Numbered from the stretch's first letter, positions 27,192 to 35,804 are shown. The stretch: 64,000 bases of DNA from Salinibacter grassmerensis (GCF_947077765.1 NZ_CAMTTF010000007.1:1-64000); one strand, 5' to 3'. Made by a program: numbers and translations. The notes: a model not told the origin generated them from the sequence alone.

Positions 27192-28073
27192 ATGCTGCCG
27201 GACGCGCTCCGTGACGCGTTGGAGGAGCGACTCGACGCAACGATTGAGTCGGTGGTGTCCGTGAGTGGCGGATGCATCGCGAACGCGTGCCGCCTCGAAA
27301 CCGACGCCGCACCGTTTTTTCTAAAGTACGGCCCCGACGAGGTGGCGCGCACCTTTCCCGGCGAAGCCGCCGGCCTGGAGGCCCTCGGCGCGGCCGATAG
27401 TCCCCTCGTGGTGCCGTCCGTCCACGACACTGCGCCCGCCACCGATGCCCGCCCGGGATTTCTCGTCATGGAATGGGTCAACCCAGGGCGCGAGGGACGA
27501 CGCTTCTGGGACCGGTTTGGGGAGGGGCTTGCGGCCCTGCACCGCTACACCGCCGACGCGCACGGGTTCGACCAGGACAACTTTATCGGCCGTCTGCCGC
27601 AGTCGAATGCGTGGACCGACGACTGGCCCACCTTCTTTCGGGAGCAGCGGCTGGCGCCGCAGGTGGACATGGCGCGGGAGCGCAACCGGTGGCGCGACGG
27701 CTGGGGGGAGGCCCTTAGCACCCTCTACCGGCGCCTTCCGGACATTCTCCCCAAATCGCCCGAGCCGTCCGTCCTGCACGGCGATCTCTGGAAGGGCAAC
27801 TACATGGTGACCGCCGTCGGCGACCCGGCCCTCGTCGATCCCGCTACGTACTACGGCCACCGCGAGGCGGACCTGGCCATGACCGAGCTCTTCGGCGGGT
27901 ACGACGATCGCTTCTACGATGCCTACCGGTCGGCGTGGGGGCTGGCACCGGAATACGAGACGCGCCGCGATGTCTACAACCTGTACCATCTCATCAATCA
28001 CCTCAATCTCTTCGGGGGCGGCTACGCCGCACAGGTGGAGAAGACCCTCCGCCCCTTCAGCGAGCTGAAGTGA
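27192..28073 (+). CDS. Fructosamine/ribulosamine 3-kinase family protein
   Basis: The 293-residue protein kinase-like fold has an ATP lobe with SVSGGCIANACRLET and FFLKYG. GLAALHRYTADAHGFDQDNFIG is the substrate region, and HGDLWKGNYM (about 197-206) is the catalytic loop. VDPATYYGHREADLAMTELFGG is the DFG-equivalent region. It phosphorylates ketoamines on glycated protein or amino acids so that they break down. It is preceded by an LMW-PTP gene, a pairing reported for deglycation, and converges with the ferredoxin gene 8 bases on. Confidence 0.94.
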   Translation: MLPDALRDALEERLDATIESVVSVSGGCIANACRLETDAAPFFLKYGPDEVARTFPGEAAGLEALGAADSPLVVPSVHDTAPATDARPGFLVMEWVNPGREGRRFWDRFGEGLAALHRYTADAHGFDQDNFIGRLPQSNAWTDDWPTFFREQRLAPQVDMARERNRWRDGWGEALSTLYRRLPDILPKSPEPSVLHGDLWKGNYMVTAVGDPALVDPATYYGHREADLAMTELFGGYDDRFYDAYRSAWGLAPEYETRRDVYNLYHLINHLNLFGGGYAAQVEKTLRPFSELK

Positions 28074-28081
28074 TCGGGGAG

Positions 28082-28393
28082 CTACAGGCGGACGGTCATG
28101 TCGTGATCGACCGTCACGAGGCAGGAGAGGCGTCCCATGCCCATGCCGCTGAGCGTGCTGTCGAGGGCCTGTGTGGGAGGAGGGGCACCCTCCGTGATCT
28201 CGACCACGCACAGGCCACAGTGGCCCCGCCCCCCACAGTTGGCGACGTCCGTAACGGCATTGTGCGGCGAATGCCCATGACGACGCAGGGCCTGGCGTAG
28301 CGTGATGCCCGGCTCGACCTCGATCTCGTGCCGGCCGGTCTCGGTTTGTACCGTGATTGTATGGGTGTCGGTTGCGGAGGCGGTTATGCTCAT
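28082..28393 (-). CDS. 2Fe-2S ferredoxin
   Basis: The 103-residue ferredoxin has cluster ligands in the NCGGRGHCGLC stretch (a Cys-x5-Cys-x2-Cys pattern) and a fourth Cys in LSCLVTVDHDM. The spacing is closer to the adrenodoxin type than the plant type. Residues 10-45 give the usual beta-grasp start (TVQTETGRHEIEVEPG). It is the last gene of the crtI-blh-small protein run on the minus strand, 45 bases beyond the third gene. It may supply electrons to a carotenoid desaturase, oxygenase or ketolase, but this is inference from position. Confidence 0.9.
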   Translation of the reverse strand: MSITASATDTHTITVQTETGRHEIEVEPGITLRQALRRHGHSPHNAVTDVANCGGRGHCGLCVVEITEGAPPPTQALDSTLSGMGMGRLSCLVTVDHDMTVRL

Positions 28394-28438
28394 GTCAATG
28401 TGGCAAGTGGGCCGGTATGATGAGGGGGAGTGTGGGCG

Positions 28439-28663
28439 TCAGGCCACCGTCTCGCTGGGCGGATCGGCCAGCTGGTACTGGACCCGGCGGTACAGCAGGG
28501 TGGCGGCGGTGCCCCACAGGAGTGCCCCGAGGGGCGCGGCGCCCCACCACGAGAGGCCGGTGAGAATGTGGACGGCGTCGGCGAGGCCGGCGGCCACGAA
28601 CAGGAGGGCCACGGCGAAAATAATGGAGTCGCGGACGATGATCTGGTCGGCATCCATGGACAT
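28439..28663 (-). CDS. Small two-helix membrane protein in carotenoid operon
   Basis: The 74-residue protein is read from MSMDADQIIVRDSII and has two hydrophobic helices (about 10-30 and 38-56). It ends in a soluble tail, VQYQLADPPSETVA. The loop contains GLSWWGAAPLG. It lies 58 bases downstream of blh and 45 bases upstream of the ferredoxin. No family was recognised. Its position suggests an accessory role in carotenoid or retinal metabolism. Confidence 0.65.
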   Translation of the reverse strand: MSMDADQIIVRDSIIFAVALLFVAAGLADAVHILTGLSWWGAAPLGALLWGTAATLLYRRVQYQLADPPSETVA

Positions 28664-28721
28664 AAGCGCGGGGTCGGTTGAGCAGGCAGTCGATTCGAGG
28701 AGGGCGCAACGGAGGATGAGG

Positions 28722-29771
28722 CTACGGCACGTACCAGATGCCCCGTACCGGGTCCAGCCACTCTCCCACGACAATGTGGGGCAGCGCCAGAAGGCAGACG
28801 AAGATGGTGTAGAAGGCCACCGCCCCGCCGAGCAGCCCGGCGCCGCCCAGGGGGTTCGGGACGAGCACGTAGAAGCCAGCCATGAGCCCGAACGTGACGA
28901 GCGCCCCCACGACCATCGCCGCCCAGGTGAGGGGGAGCGACAACCGATCCGGCGCCGGGTCGTCGGAGGCGACGGCCGTGGTGCGGGCAGTCTGACGCAG
29001 GGTGTACCAGAGCGGAAAGTAGAGCCCCACCGCTAGCATCATGGGGACGAACGTGAAGTAGACAACCAGGAGCGTCGTCTCGGCAAAATCCGTGAGCCAG
29101 TCCTTTGACACTCCCCCGGTATACAGCCCCCCGCCGAGATGAGCCACGAGGGCGAGGCCGTAGACCGTGCCCACCGCCATCTGGACGTCCGAGAGGCGCG
29201 TGGTCAGCGGGAGGGGGCCCGCCGCGCCGAAAATATGCACCATGTAGGTGGAGAACGTGACGTAGACGCCGGGCCAGGCCAGCAACGGCACCAGCATGAT
29301 GGCGCCGCCCCGCACGAAGGCCGCCAGGCCGCGCTGCCACGACGACTGTAGGTGCTCGGTCCCGCACAGGGCATCCATCACCTTCACCCCGCCGTGCCCA
29401 CCCTTCACGACCGCCGTGGAGAAGGCCAACCCGAGCGCCACGACGGGTGCTACGAAGAAGAACCCCACGAAGCCGACGAGGAAGGCAAGGTACAGCACGA
29501 CGTACCGCAGGCTGAAGGAGACGCGGCGGTGGCGCAGGTTCTCAAAGTGCTCGTAGCCGCCGTGGGGCAGGTTGAGGGCCACCATTCCGATGAGGTACCC
29601 GATCATCTGGGCCTCCATCGACAGCGACACGTTGAGCAACGCCGCAAGGACTCCCCCGACGGCCAGGGCCCCAAGGGCGATGCGCGAGCCCCAGACGGCC
29701 AGGGCCGAGGGAGACCGCGCCGAGGCCTGACTTCGGGGGGCAGAAACCGACGAAGCAGCGGGAGTAGCCAT
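28722..29771 (-). CDS. blh: Brp/Blh-family beta-carotene 15,15'-dioxygenase
   Basis: The 349-residue membrane protein has about eight helices and the histidines typical of Brp/Blh enzymes. These are LNLPHGGYEHFENL (about 69-82), KGGHGGVKV (about 125), YFPLWYTLR and the C-terminal ALPHIVVGEW. Those histidines bind the iron that cleaves beta-carotene to two retinals, the chromophore for rhodopsins. It lies 38 bases downstream of crtI on the same strand. An N-terminal acid-poor linker of about 25 residues precedes helix 1. No rhodopsin gene is in the window. Confidence 0.86.
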   Translation of the reverse strand: MATPAASSVSAPRSQASARSPSALAVWGSRIALGALAVGGVLAALLNVSLSMEAQMIGYLIGMVALNLPHGGYEHFENLRHRRVSFSLRYVVLYLAFLVGFVGFFFVAPVVALGLAFSTAVVKGGHGGVKVMDALCGTEHLQSSWQRGLAAFVRGGAIMLVPLLAWPGVYVTFSTYMVHIFGAAGPLPLTTRLSDVQMAVGTVYGLALVAHLGGGLYTGGVSKDWLTDFAETTLLVVYFTFVPMMLAVGLYFPLWYTLRQTARTTAVASDDPAPDRLSLPLTWAAMVVGALVTFGLMAGFYVLVPNPLGGAGLLGGAVAFYTIFVCLLALPHIVVGEWLDPVRGIWYVP

Positions 29772-29809
29772 GGGGTCGAAAAAGCCACTTGATAGAATGA
29801 GTGAGACGT

Positions 29810-31285
29810 TTACGCGGGAGTGTCGGCGGCAATGGCCTGGGCGGTCTGCCTGCCACTAATCAGGCACATCGGCAGTCCGACGCCCGGCTGCGTGTCCGCG
29901 CCGGTGTAGTAGAGCCCCGACGCCGTGTCGGCCCGGTGGCTGGGGCGCAGGGGCCCGGTTTGCCACAGCGTGTGGGCGAGGCCGAGGGCGTTGCCCTTCG
30001 GCTGCCCGAAGTGGTTCGCGAAATCCGAGACGCAGGCCTCGTGCTCCACCGTGATGCGGCCCCGAAGGTCGACCGCGTGCTCGGCCAGATCCTCCAGCAC
30101 CCGCTCACGCATCCAGGCGCGACGGGCCGGGCCATCGTTGAGCCCCGGCGCGATGGGGACCAGAATGAACACCGAGTGGTGGCCATCCGGGGCGTAGGAG
30201 CGGTCGGTCTTGGAGGGGACGTGAATGTAGTAGGATGGATCGGTGGGCCACCCGGGCTCGTCAAAAATCGCCTCGAAGTGCGCGTCCCAGTCCACGGGAA
30301 GCACGAGAGAGTGGTGGCGCAGTGGCTCGACATCCCCCTCTACGCCCAAGTAGAGCAGATAGGCGGACGGGCCGTAGGTCTGCCCGTTCCAGTATTCGTC
30401 GCCGTGATCACGCTGGTCGGGCGGGAGGAGCGTCCGTTCCACGTGGGCCGGGCTGGCATTCGCCACGACGCAGTCGGACGTCCGCGTGTCGCCATTCGTG
30501 CGCACCCGCACGCCACCGCCGTTCGAGTGGATTCTCGAAACGGGGGTATTGCGCTTGAGGGTGACCCCGAGGCGATCGGCGAGGTCCACGAGGGCGTCGA
30601 CGAGTACCTGCATTCCGCCCATCGGGTGGAAGACGCCTTGGTTGAAGTCGACGTGGCTCATCAGCGTGTACAGGGCGGGCGTGTTGTAGGGGGAGCCCCC
30701 GAGGAAGACCAGCTTGTACTCCAGAAGCTGGCGCAGCTTCGGGTGCTCCACATACCCCTTGACGTGACGGTCCATCGGGCGAAGCAAGGGCAGGGCCCAT
30801 GCCGCGCGCAGGACGTCCCCGTCGAGCCAATCTCGCAGGCGAGCCCGGCGGGGATAGACAAACCGGTCCATCGCGAGCTCATAAACGGCCTCGGCGTGGT
30901 CGAGGTACTGGTGGAATGCATCGGCCGCCCCATCCTCGTAGGCCTCGAGCTTTGGCGCGAGGGCGTCCGGGTCGGCCGGCACGTCGAGCCGGTCGCCGTC
31001 CTTCCAGAAGACGCGGTAGCTCGGGTCGAGGCGCTCCAGGTCGTACGCCGCGTCGACGGACGTGCCGAATGACTCAAAGAAGCGCTCGAACACCTCCGGC
31101 ATCAGGTACCACGACGGCCCCGAGTCGAAGCGAAACCCGCCGGACTTAAACGAGCCGGCTACGCCTCCAAGGTTGTCGTGTTGTTCGAGCAGGGTGACGT
31201 CGGCCCCGGCGTCGGCGAGGTGACACGCTGCCGAGAGTCCGCCGATGCCGCCGCCCACGATGGATACAGAGTCCGGAACCGTCAT
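29810..31285 (-). CDS. crtI: Phytoene desaturase family protein
   Basis: The 491-residue protein starts MTVPDSVSIVGGGIGGLSAACHLADAG, the FAD-binding signature, with VTLLEQHDNLGGVAGSF as second strand. GGMQVLVDALVDLADRLG and the C-terminal YYTGADTQPGVGLPMCLISGRQTAQAI are CrtI-type motifs. It introduces the double bonds that lead from phytoene to lycopene. It heads the minus-strand run crtI-blh-small protein-ferredoxin. No crtB or cyclase was found nearby. Confidence 0.93.
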   Translation of the reverse strand: MTVPDSVSIVGGGIGGLSAACHLADAGADVTLLEQHDNLGGVAGSFKSGGFRFDSGPSWYLMPEVFERFFESFGTSVDAAYDLERLDPSYRVFWKDGDRLDVPADPDALAPKLEAYEDGAADAFHQYLDHAEAVYELAMDRFVYPRRARLRDWLDGDVLRAAWALPLLRPMDRHVKGYVEHPKLRQLLEYKLVFLGGSPYNTPALYTLMSHVDFNQGVFHPMGGMQVLVDALVDLADRLGVTLKRNTPVSRIHSNGGGVRVRTNGDTRTSDCVVANASPAHVERTLLPPDQRDHGDEYWNGQTYGPSAYLLYLGVEGDVEPLRHHSLVLPVDWDAHFEAIFDEPGWPTDPSYYIHVPSKTDRSYAPDGHHSVFILVPIAPGLNDGPARRAWMRERVLEDLAEHAVDLRGRITVEHEACVSDFANHFGQPKGNALGLAHTLWQTGPLRPSHRADTASGLYYTGADTQPGVGLPMCLISGRQTAQAIAADTPA

Positions 31286-31342
31286 GACTGTTGGGGCACA
31301 GGGCGAGTCAACGTAGCACTATCTCTATTCGTGAGCGAAAAG

Positions 31343-31376
31343 AGAAGATTCCCTATTTCGGATAAAAACATCTTCT
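31343..31376. promoter_or_regulatory. Inverted repeat, candidate operator in crtI/ric intergenic region
   Basis: Perfect 7-bp arms AGAAGAT (31343-31349) and ATCTTCT (31370-31376) frame a 20-base spacer rich in A/T. The outer half resembles the NsrR half-site AAGATGYATTT (AAGATGTTTTT on the minus strand, 10 of 11). It lies 137 bases before the ric start and about 58 bases before crtI. An Rrf2-family regulator is encoded at the end of the downstream operon. Binding is inferred. Confidence 0.35.
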
Positions 31377-31512
31377 TTTCTCCAATGTAACGTTCTGCGC
31401 TGGGGAAGGCCGGACTCCTCCATTACCCTTGGTAGTGACGCGTCGGCGTCCACCCCGGCCGGTACTGCTTCTGAGTCTCGTTCGTGATCCTTCTCACCAT
31501 TGCTTCTGGCCC

Positions 31513-32217
31513 ATGCCTGCTCTTTCTCCCGATACGCTTCTCGTCGAACTCGTGGGCGAGCGGCCCACCCGTGCCCAAATTCTCGACCGACTCGGCATCG
31601 ACTGTGGCCGGGAGGGCGGACGTTCCCTTGCGGAGGCCTGCGAGGCGCAGGGGCTTGATCCCGAAACGGTCGCCCGGATGCTTGACGTTGCGGTCGAGAC
31701 GGTGCCCACCGAGGGCAATCCGGAGTGGCTATCCGTGTCCCTGCCAGACCTACTGGACCACATCCAGTCGACCCATCACGACTACCTGCGGCGGGCCCTG
31801 CCCCGCCTCGCAAGGCGCCTGAAAACGGCGGGCCGGGACCTGGGCGCGGAGACGCCCCAGTGGCTCGGGCGGGTCCAGGAGGCCTTCCAAATGCTAAGGT
31901 CCGACCTGGTGGCGGGCCTCCGGCGGGAGGAAGAGTACGTGTTTCCCGCCCTGCGGACCGTGGCCGAGGGACGGGTGCTGCCCGACGGGTCCACGCCGAG
32001 CCAAAAGACGCTCCGGGACATGGCCGACCAGCACGACGACACGAGGACGAAGCTGGAGCGTCTCCGAGCGCTGACGGACGGGTATCAGGCGCCGGAGGGG
32101 GCGGACCAGGTCCTCCAAGACGTACTGAATCGACTGCACGAGCTGGAGGTGGACCTGCGCCGACACCTCCACGAAGAGCTCCACATCCTCCTTCCCCGCG
32201 CGGAATCGCTCCTCTGA
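31513..32217 (+). CDS. ric: RIC-family (ScdA/YtfE) di-iron iron-sulfur cluster repair protein
   Basis: The 234-residue protein is read from MPALSPDTLLVELVGE. An N-terminal DUF542-type domain has GIDCGREGGRSLAEACEAQGLD (cysteine/glycine motif). A hemerythrin-like helix bundle follows, with candidate iron ligands in DHIQSTHHDYL, REEEYVFPAL, ADQHDDTRTK and HLHEELHILLP. These proteins repair or protect Fe-S clusters damaged by nitric oxide and oxidants. The downstream hemN, nitronate monooxygenase and Rrf2 genes on the same strand fit a nitrosative-stress operon. Confidence 0.92.
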   Translation: MPALSPDTLLVELVGERPTRAQILDRLGIDCGREGGRSLAEACEAQGLDPETVARMLDVAVETVPTEGNPEWLSVSLPDLLDHIQSTHHDYLRRALPRLARRLKTAGRDLGAETPQWLGRVQEAFQMLRSDLVAGLRREEEYVFPALRTVAEGRVLPDGSTPSQKTLRDMADQHDDTRTKLERLRALTDGYQAPEGADQVLQDVLNRLHELEVDLRRHLHEELHILLPRAESLL

Positions 32218-32260
32218 TCCCCGGCCGTGCACCCGCCTGCTTCTGCAGACTTTTCCCGCC

Positions 32261-33643
32261 ATGAATGTTGACCTCGATCTCCTTCGCCAGTACAACCAGT
32301 CGCTTCCCCGCTACACGAGCTACCCGACTGCTCCACACTTTGGAGAGGCCGTGGGGCCGGAGACCTTCCGGGCGGAGGTGTGGCGTGCAAACACGTCGTC
32401 GCCCGAAGCGCCGCTGTCGCTATACCTGCACCTGCCCTTCTGCCGACAGCTCTGCTACTACTGCGGGTGCCACATGAAGGTGACGCACGATCCGGAGCGC
32501 ATCGCGAAGTACCTCCGCTACCTGAAGCGCGAGATTGACCTGCTGGCCCCAATGCTGTCGTCGGCGCGGCCCGTCACCCAGGTGCACTGGGGCGGTGGCA
32601 CCCCCACCCTGCTGTCTCCGGAGCAAATTCGGGGGTTGGGACGGCATCTCCGCGACCGCTTCCGGGTGGCGCCCGACGCCGAGATCAGCATCGAGGCCGA
32701 CCCCCGCGGCCTGACGGAAGACCACATCGTGGCGGCCCGCGAGATCGGGGTGAATCGTCTGAGCCTGGGGGTGCAGTCCTTCGACCCCACGGTGCAGGAG
32801 GCCATCAACCGGGTGCAGCCGGAGCGGCTCACGCGAACCGCCGTGCAGTGGGCCCGAGACCATGGCATCGACAGCGTCAACCTCGACCTGGTGTACGGCC
32901 TTCCCCACCAGACGCCCGACACGATGGCCGAGACGCTCGGCGGGGTTGTTGATCTCGACCCGGACCGGATTGCGCTGTACAGCTATGCGCACGTCCCGTC
33001 CGTGCTGGAGCACCAGCGCCTCATCCCGGAAGAGGCGCTCCCGGCCCCGGCCGTTCGGCTGGGGCTCTTCAAGCAGGCGCTCGAGACGCTGACGACGAGT
33101 GCTGGCTACCGGTTCATTGGGCTGGACCACTTCGCGAAGCCGGACGAGGAGCTGGCGCTCGCGCAGGACAATGGCACACTCCGTCGGAATTTTCAGGGCT
33201 ACTCCACCCGCGCAGGGGCCGACGTCTACGCCTTCGGCCTCTCCGGCATTCACCAGCTCTCGGGGCTCTACGCCCAGAATACGAAGACCCTGCGCACGTA
33301 CTACGACCAGATCGACCAAGACGAGCTGACCGTCTACCGGGGCTATCGACCGACCCCGGAGGATCGCCTGCGGCGCCACGTCATCATGCAGCTCATGTGC
33401 AACGCCGAGGTGCAGAAGGCGGCGGTCGAGGCTCGGTTTGAGGTCGACTTCGACGCCCACTTCGGCGAGGCCCTCGACCGCCTGCACCCGCTGGAGCAGG
33501 ACGGGCTCGTCGCGCTGAGCCCAGACGCGATCCGTGTGCGTCCGCCGGGGCGCCTGCTGGTCCGCAACGTGGCCGCGGCCTTCGACGCGTACTTGCACGA
33601 CGCCGCTCCAGACACGCAGCCCGCCTATTCCGACAGCGTTTGA
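32261..33643 (+). CDS. hemN: Oxygen-independent coproporphyrinogen III oxidase
   Basis: The 460-residue radical SAM enzyme has CRQLCYYCGC (Cys61, Cys65, Cys68, Cys70), the HemN-type CxxxCxxCxC cluster motif. HWGGGTPTLLSPEQI, then the SLGVQSFDPTVQEAINRVQP segment and the C-terminal HemN domain with GLDHFAKPDEELA follow. It converts coproporphyrinogen III to protoporphyrinogen IX without oxygen, for haem made under low oxygen. It is 43 bases downstream of ric. Length is normal for HemN rather than HemW. Confidence 0.95.
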   Translation: MNVDLDLLRQYNQSLPRYTSYPTAPHFGEAVGPETFRAEVWRANTSSPEAPLSLYLHLPFCRQLCYYCGCHMKVTHDPERIAKYLRYLKREIDLLAPMLSSARPVTQVHWGGGTPTLLSPEQIRGLGRHLRDRFRVAPDAEISIEADPRGLTEDHIVAAREIGVNRLSLGVQSFDPTVQEAINRVQPERLTRTAVQWARDHGIDSVNLDLVYGLPHQTPDTMAETLGGVVDLDPDRIALYSYAHVPSVLEHQRLIPEEALPAPAVRLGLFKQALETLTTSAGYRFIGLDHFAKPDEELALAQDNGTLRRNFQGYSTRAGADVYAFGLSGIHQLSGLYAQNTKTLRTYYDQIDQDELTVYRGYRPTPEDRLRRHVIMQLMCNAEVQKAAVEARFEVDFDAHFGEALDRLHPLEQDGLVALSPDAIRVRPPGRLLVRNVAAAFDAYLHDAAPDTQPAYSDSV

Positions 33644-33691
33644 CGCCCACAGTCCACTCACGCTTCTGCTTCCACATTGACCTGATTCCCA

Positions 33692-35200
33692 ATGACCGCT
33701 TCCACCGCACTTGCCCCGTCCACCGCGCCCAACATCATTCAGGGCGGGATGGGCATCGGAGTTTCCAGCTGGCGCCTCGCCCGCCGCGTGGCCCGGCGGG
33801 GCGAAATTGGCGTCATATCCGGCACCGGCATCGACTCCGTGGTCGTGCGCGAGCTCCAGGAGGGCGACCCCCACGACCGGCGCCGAATGCTTGCCGAGTA
33901 CCCCGACGACGAGATCGCGGGTCACCTGATTGACCGGTTCTACCGGCCGGAGGGGATGCCGCCGGGCGAGTCCTACGACCTGCTCAATATGCAGGGCTTC
34001 GAGCCCTCCATCCGCGCCCAGCGCATCCTCGCGGCGGCGACCTACACGGAAGTCCGGCTCGCGGCGGAGGGGCACGAGGGAACGGTCGGCATGAACCTCC
34101 TGGCGAAGCTGAAGCGCTACACGCTGCCCTGCATCTACGGCGCGCTGCTGGCGGGCGTCGACATCGTCTCCATCGGGGCGGGGATCCCCCTGGAGGAGGC
34201 CCGTCAAATCCCGAAGCTGGCGGCGGGCGAGCCGGCGGCCCTGCGGCTGGACGTGGACACGAGCCAGGCGCCGGATGGCGAGGACACCGCCGACGACACC
34301 TATGTGTACCGGTTCGACCCGGCCGACGTGCTCGGGCCCGCGCCCCCGACCCTCGATCGTCCCCTGTTTCTACCCATCATCTCGTCCGACGCGCTGGCCC
34401 GCATCATGGACGCCAAGCTGCCGGACGAGCGCGTGGATGGATGGGTCGTGGAGGGCCCCGTAGCGGGCGGGCACAATGCCCCACCTCGAAACAAGAACTA
34501 CACCGAGGACGGCACGCCGCTGTACGACGAGCGCGACGAGGCGGACCTGGAGGCGATCCGATCCCTCGGCAAGCCGTTCTACCTCGCGGGCGGATACGGC
34601 TCGCCCGAGGGGCTCCGGGCTGCCCACGAGGCCGGGGCTGCCGGCATCCAGGTGGGATCGCTCTTCTCCCTCGCCGACGAGTCCGGCTACCCGCCCAGCA
34701 CCACGCGCCGCCTCATTCGGGGGCTGCACAACGGGGAGATTGAGGTCAGCACCGACGGGCGCGCCTCTTCCACCGGCTTTCCGTTCAAGGTGCTCACCGC
34801 CGACGGCACGTTGGCCGACGCGGAGGTACGCGAACGGCGGGCCCGCATCTGCGACCTCGGCTACCTGCGCGAGCCGTACCTCGACGAGGAGGGACGCCTG
34901 ATGGGCCGGTGTCCCGCGGAGCCGGTCAAAACCTATACCAGCCGCGGGGGCGACCGGGAGGAGACGGAGGGCCGGGCCTGCCTCTGCAACGCACTGATGG
35001 CCAACATCGGGCTTGGGCAGCAGCGCGGGACCCGTGCGGAGCCGCCCCTCTTCACCGGGGGCGACGCACTGGAAGACCTCCCGCTCGGGTCGGCGGAGGA
35101 TCCGCAGTACGACGCAGACGACGTGCTCAACTATCTGTACGAAGACGTTCGCCCCCCTCGTGTGTCGAGCCCGTTACGACGGCCGCAGCCGGCCGATTGA
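33692..35200 (+). CDS. Nitronate monooxygenase-family FMN enzyme with cysteine tail
   Basis: The 502-residue TIM-barrel flavoprotein of the 2-nitropropane dioxygenase/nitronate monooxygenase family starts near IIQGGMGIGVSSWRLARRVARRGEIG. It has GHEGTVGMNLL and the phosphate-binding AGGYGSPEGLRAAHEAGAAGIQVGS. The C-terminal 90 residues contain several cysteines (RARICDLGYL, GRCPAEP, GRACLCNAL), unlike the short NMO proteins of about 320-370 residues. These might bind metal. Its place after hemN suggests a role against nitro or nitrosative compounds. The substrate is not known. Confidence 0.83.
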   Translation: MTASTALAPSTAPNIIQGGMGIGVSSWRLARRVARRGEIGVISGTGIDSVVVRELQEGDPHDRRRMLAEYPDDEIAGHLIDRFYRPEGMPPGESYDLLNMQGFEPSIRAQRILAAATYTEVRLAAEGHEGTVGMNLLAKLKRYTLPCIYGALLAGVDIVSIGAGIPLEEARQIPKLAAGEPAALRLDVDTSQAPDGEDTADDTYVYRFDPADVLGPAPPTLDRPLFLPIISSDALARIMDAKLPDERVDGWVVEGPVAGGHNAPPRNKNYTEDGTPLYDERDEADLEAIRSLGKPFYLAGGYGSPEGLRAAHEAGAAGIQVGSLFSLADESGYPPSTTRRLIRGLHNGEIEVSTDGRASSTGFPFKVLTADGTLADAEVRERRARICDLGYLREPYLDEEGRLMGRCPAEPVKTYTSRGGDREETEGRACLCNALMANIGLGQQRGTRAEPPLFTGGDALEDLPLGSAEDPQYDADDVLNYLYEDVRPPRVSSPLRRPQPAD

Positions 35201-35315
35201 CGGGGGCTCAGGCGTCCTGGATGGGGAACGCTGACAGAGTGGACCGGTGCGTATCATGTTATGCACCCGTCCCGTGTCGACTCCGCAGCGCTCCTTTCAC
35301 GGCCCCAACGTCCAG

Positions 35316-35804
35316 ATGCTGCTCTCAAAAAGCTGTGAGTACGGATTGCGCGCGATGCTGTACCTGGGGACCCTCGATCAGGAGGCAGCAGAGGCGGATG
35401 AGGGCTCCGGCGCCACCCGTGAGTACGTCTCGATCCAGACCGTCAGCGACGACCTGGAAATCGGCTTCTCGTTCCTGACGAAGGTCTTCCAGCAGCTCAA
35501 CGATGCGGGGCTTCTGACCTCGAAGCGTGGCCCGGGCGGTGGGGTAGCCCTCACCCGTGCGCCGGGCGCTACCAGTCTGTACGAAATCGTGGTGGCCATC
35601 GACGGGAATGACCTGTTTCAGGAGTGCGTGCTGGGCCTGCCGGGCTGCGGGGAGGCCGAGCCGTGCCCCCTCCACGAGCACTGGACCGAGGAGCGCGACC
35701 GCATGAAGACAACCTTTCAGCGGACGACGCTGAGCGAGGTGCCGGACGTGCGTCTCACGCCGTTCATCGACGACCTGGCGGAGGCCGAAGAGGCCTCGAC
35801 GTAG
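35316..35804 (+). CDS. Rrf2-family transcriptional regulator with Cys triad
   Basis: The 162-residue protein starts at MLLSKSCEYGLRAMLYL; a longer frame starts at 35247 but adds a poorly conserved leader. The winged helix (residues 1-85, with LTSKRGPGGGVALTRAP) is followed by ECVLGLPGCGEAEPCPLH. Cys104, Cys111 and Cys117 give the IscR/NsrR-type ligand set for an Fe-S cluster. It probably senses NO, oxygen or Fe-S status and controls its own operon. It is the last gene of the ric-hemN-NMO run. Confidence 0.9.
   Translation: MLLSKSCEYGLRAMLYLGTLDQEAAEADEGSGATREYVSIQTVSDDLEIGFSFLTKVFQQLNDAGLLTSKRGPGGGVALTRAPGATSLYEIVVAIDGNDLFQECVLGLPGCGEAEPCPLHEHWTEERDRMKTTFQRTTLSEVPDVRLTPFIDDLAEAEEAST

Noticed and set aside
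29801-31072. A 423-residue plus-strand open frame
   Set aside because: It is antisense to crtI and has no domain.
32420-34207. A 595-residue open frame on the minus strand
   Set aside because: It is antisense to hemN and the NMO gene and crosses the gap between them without any domain.
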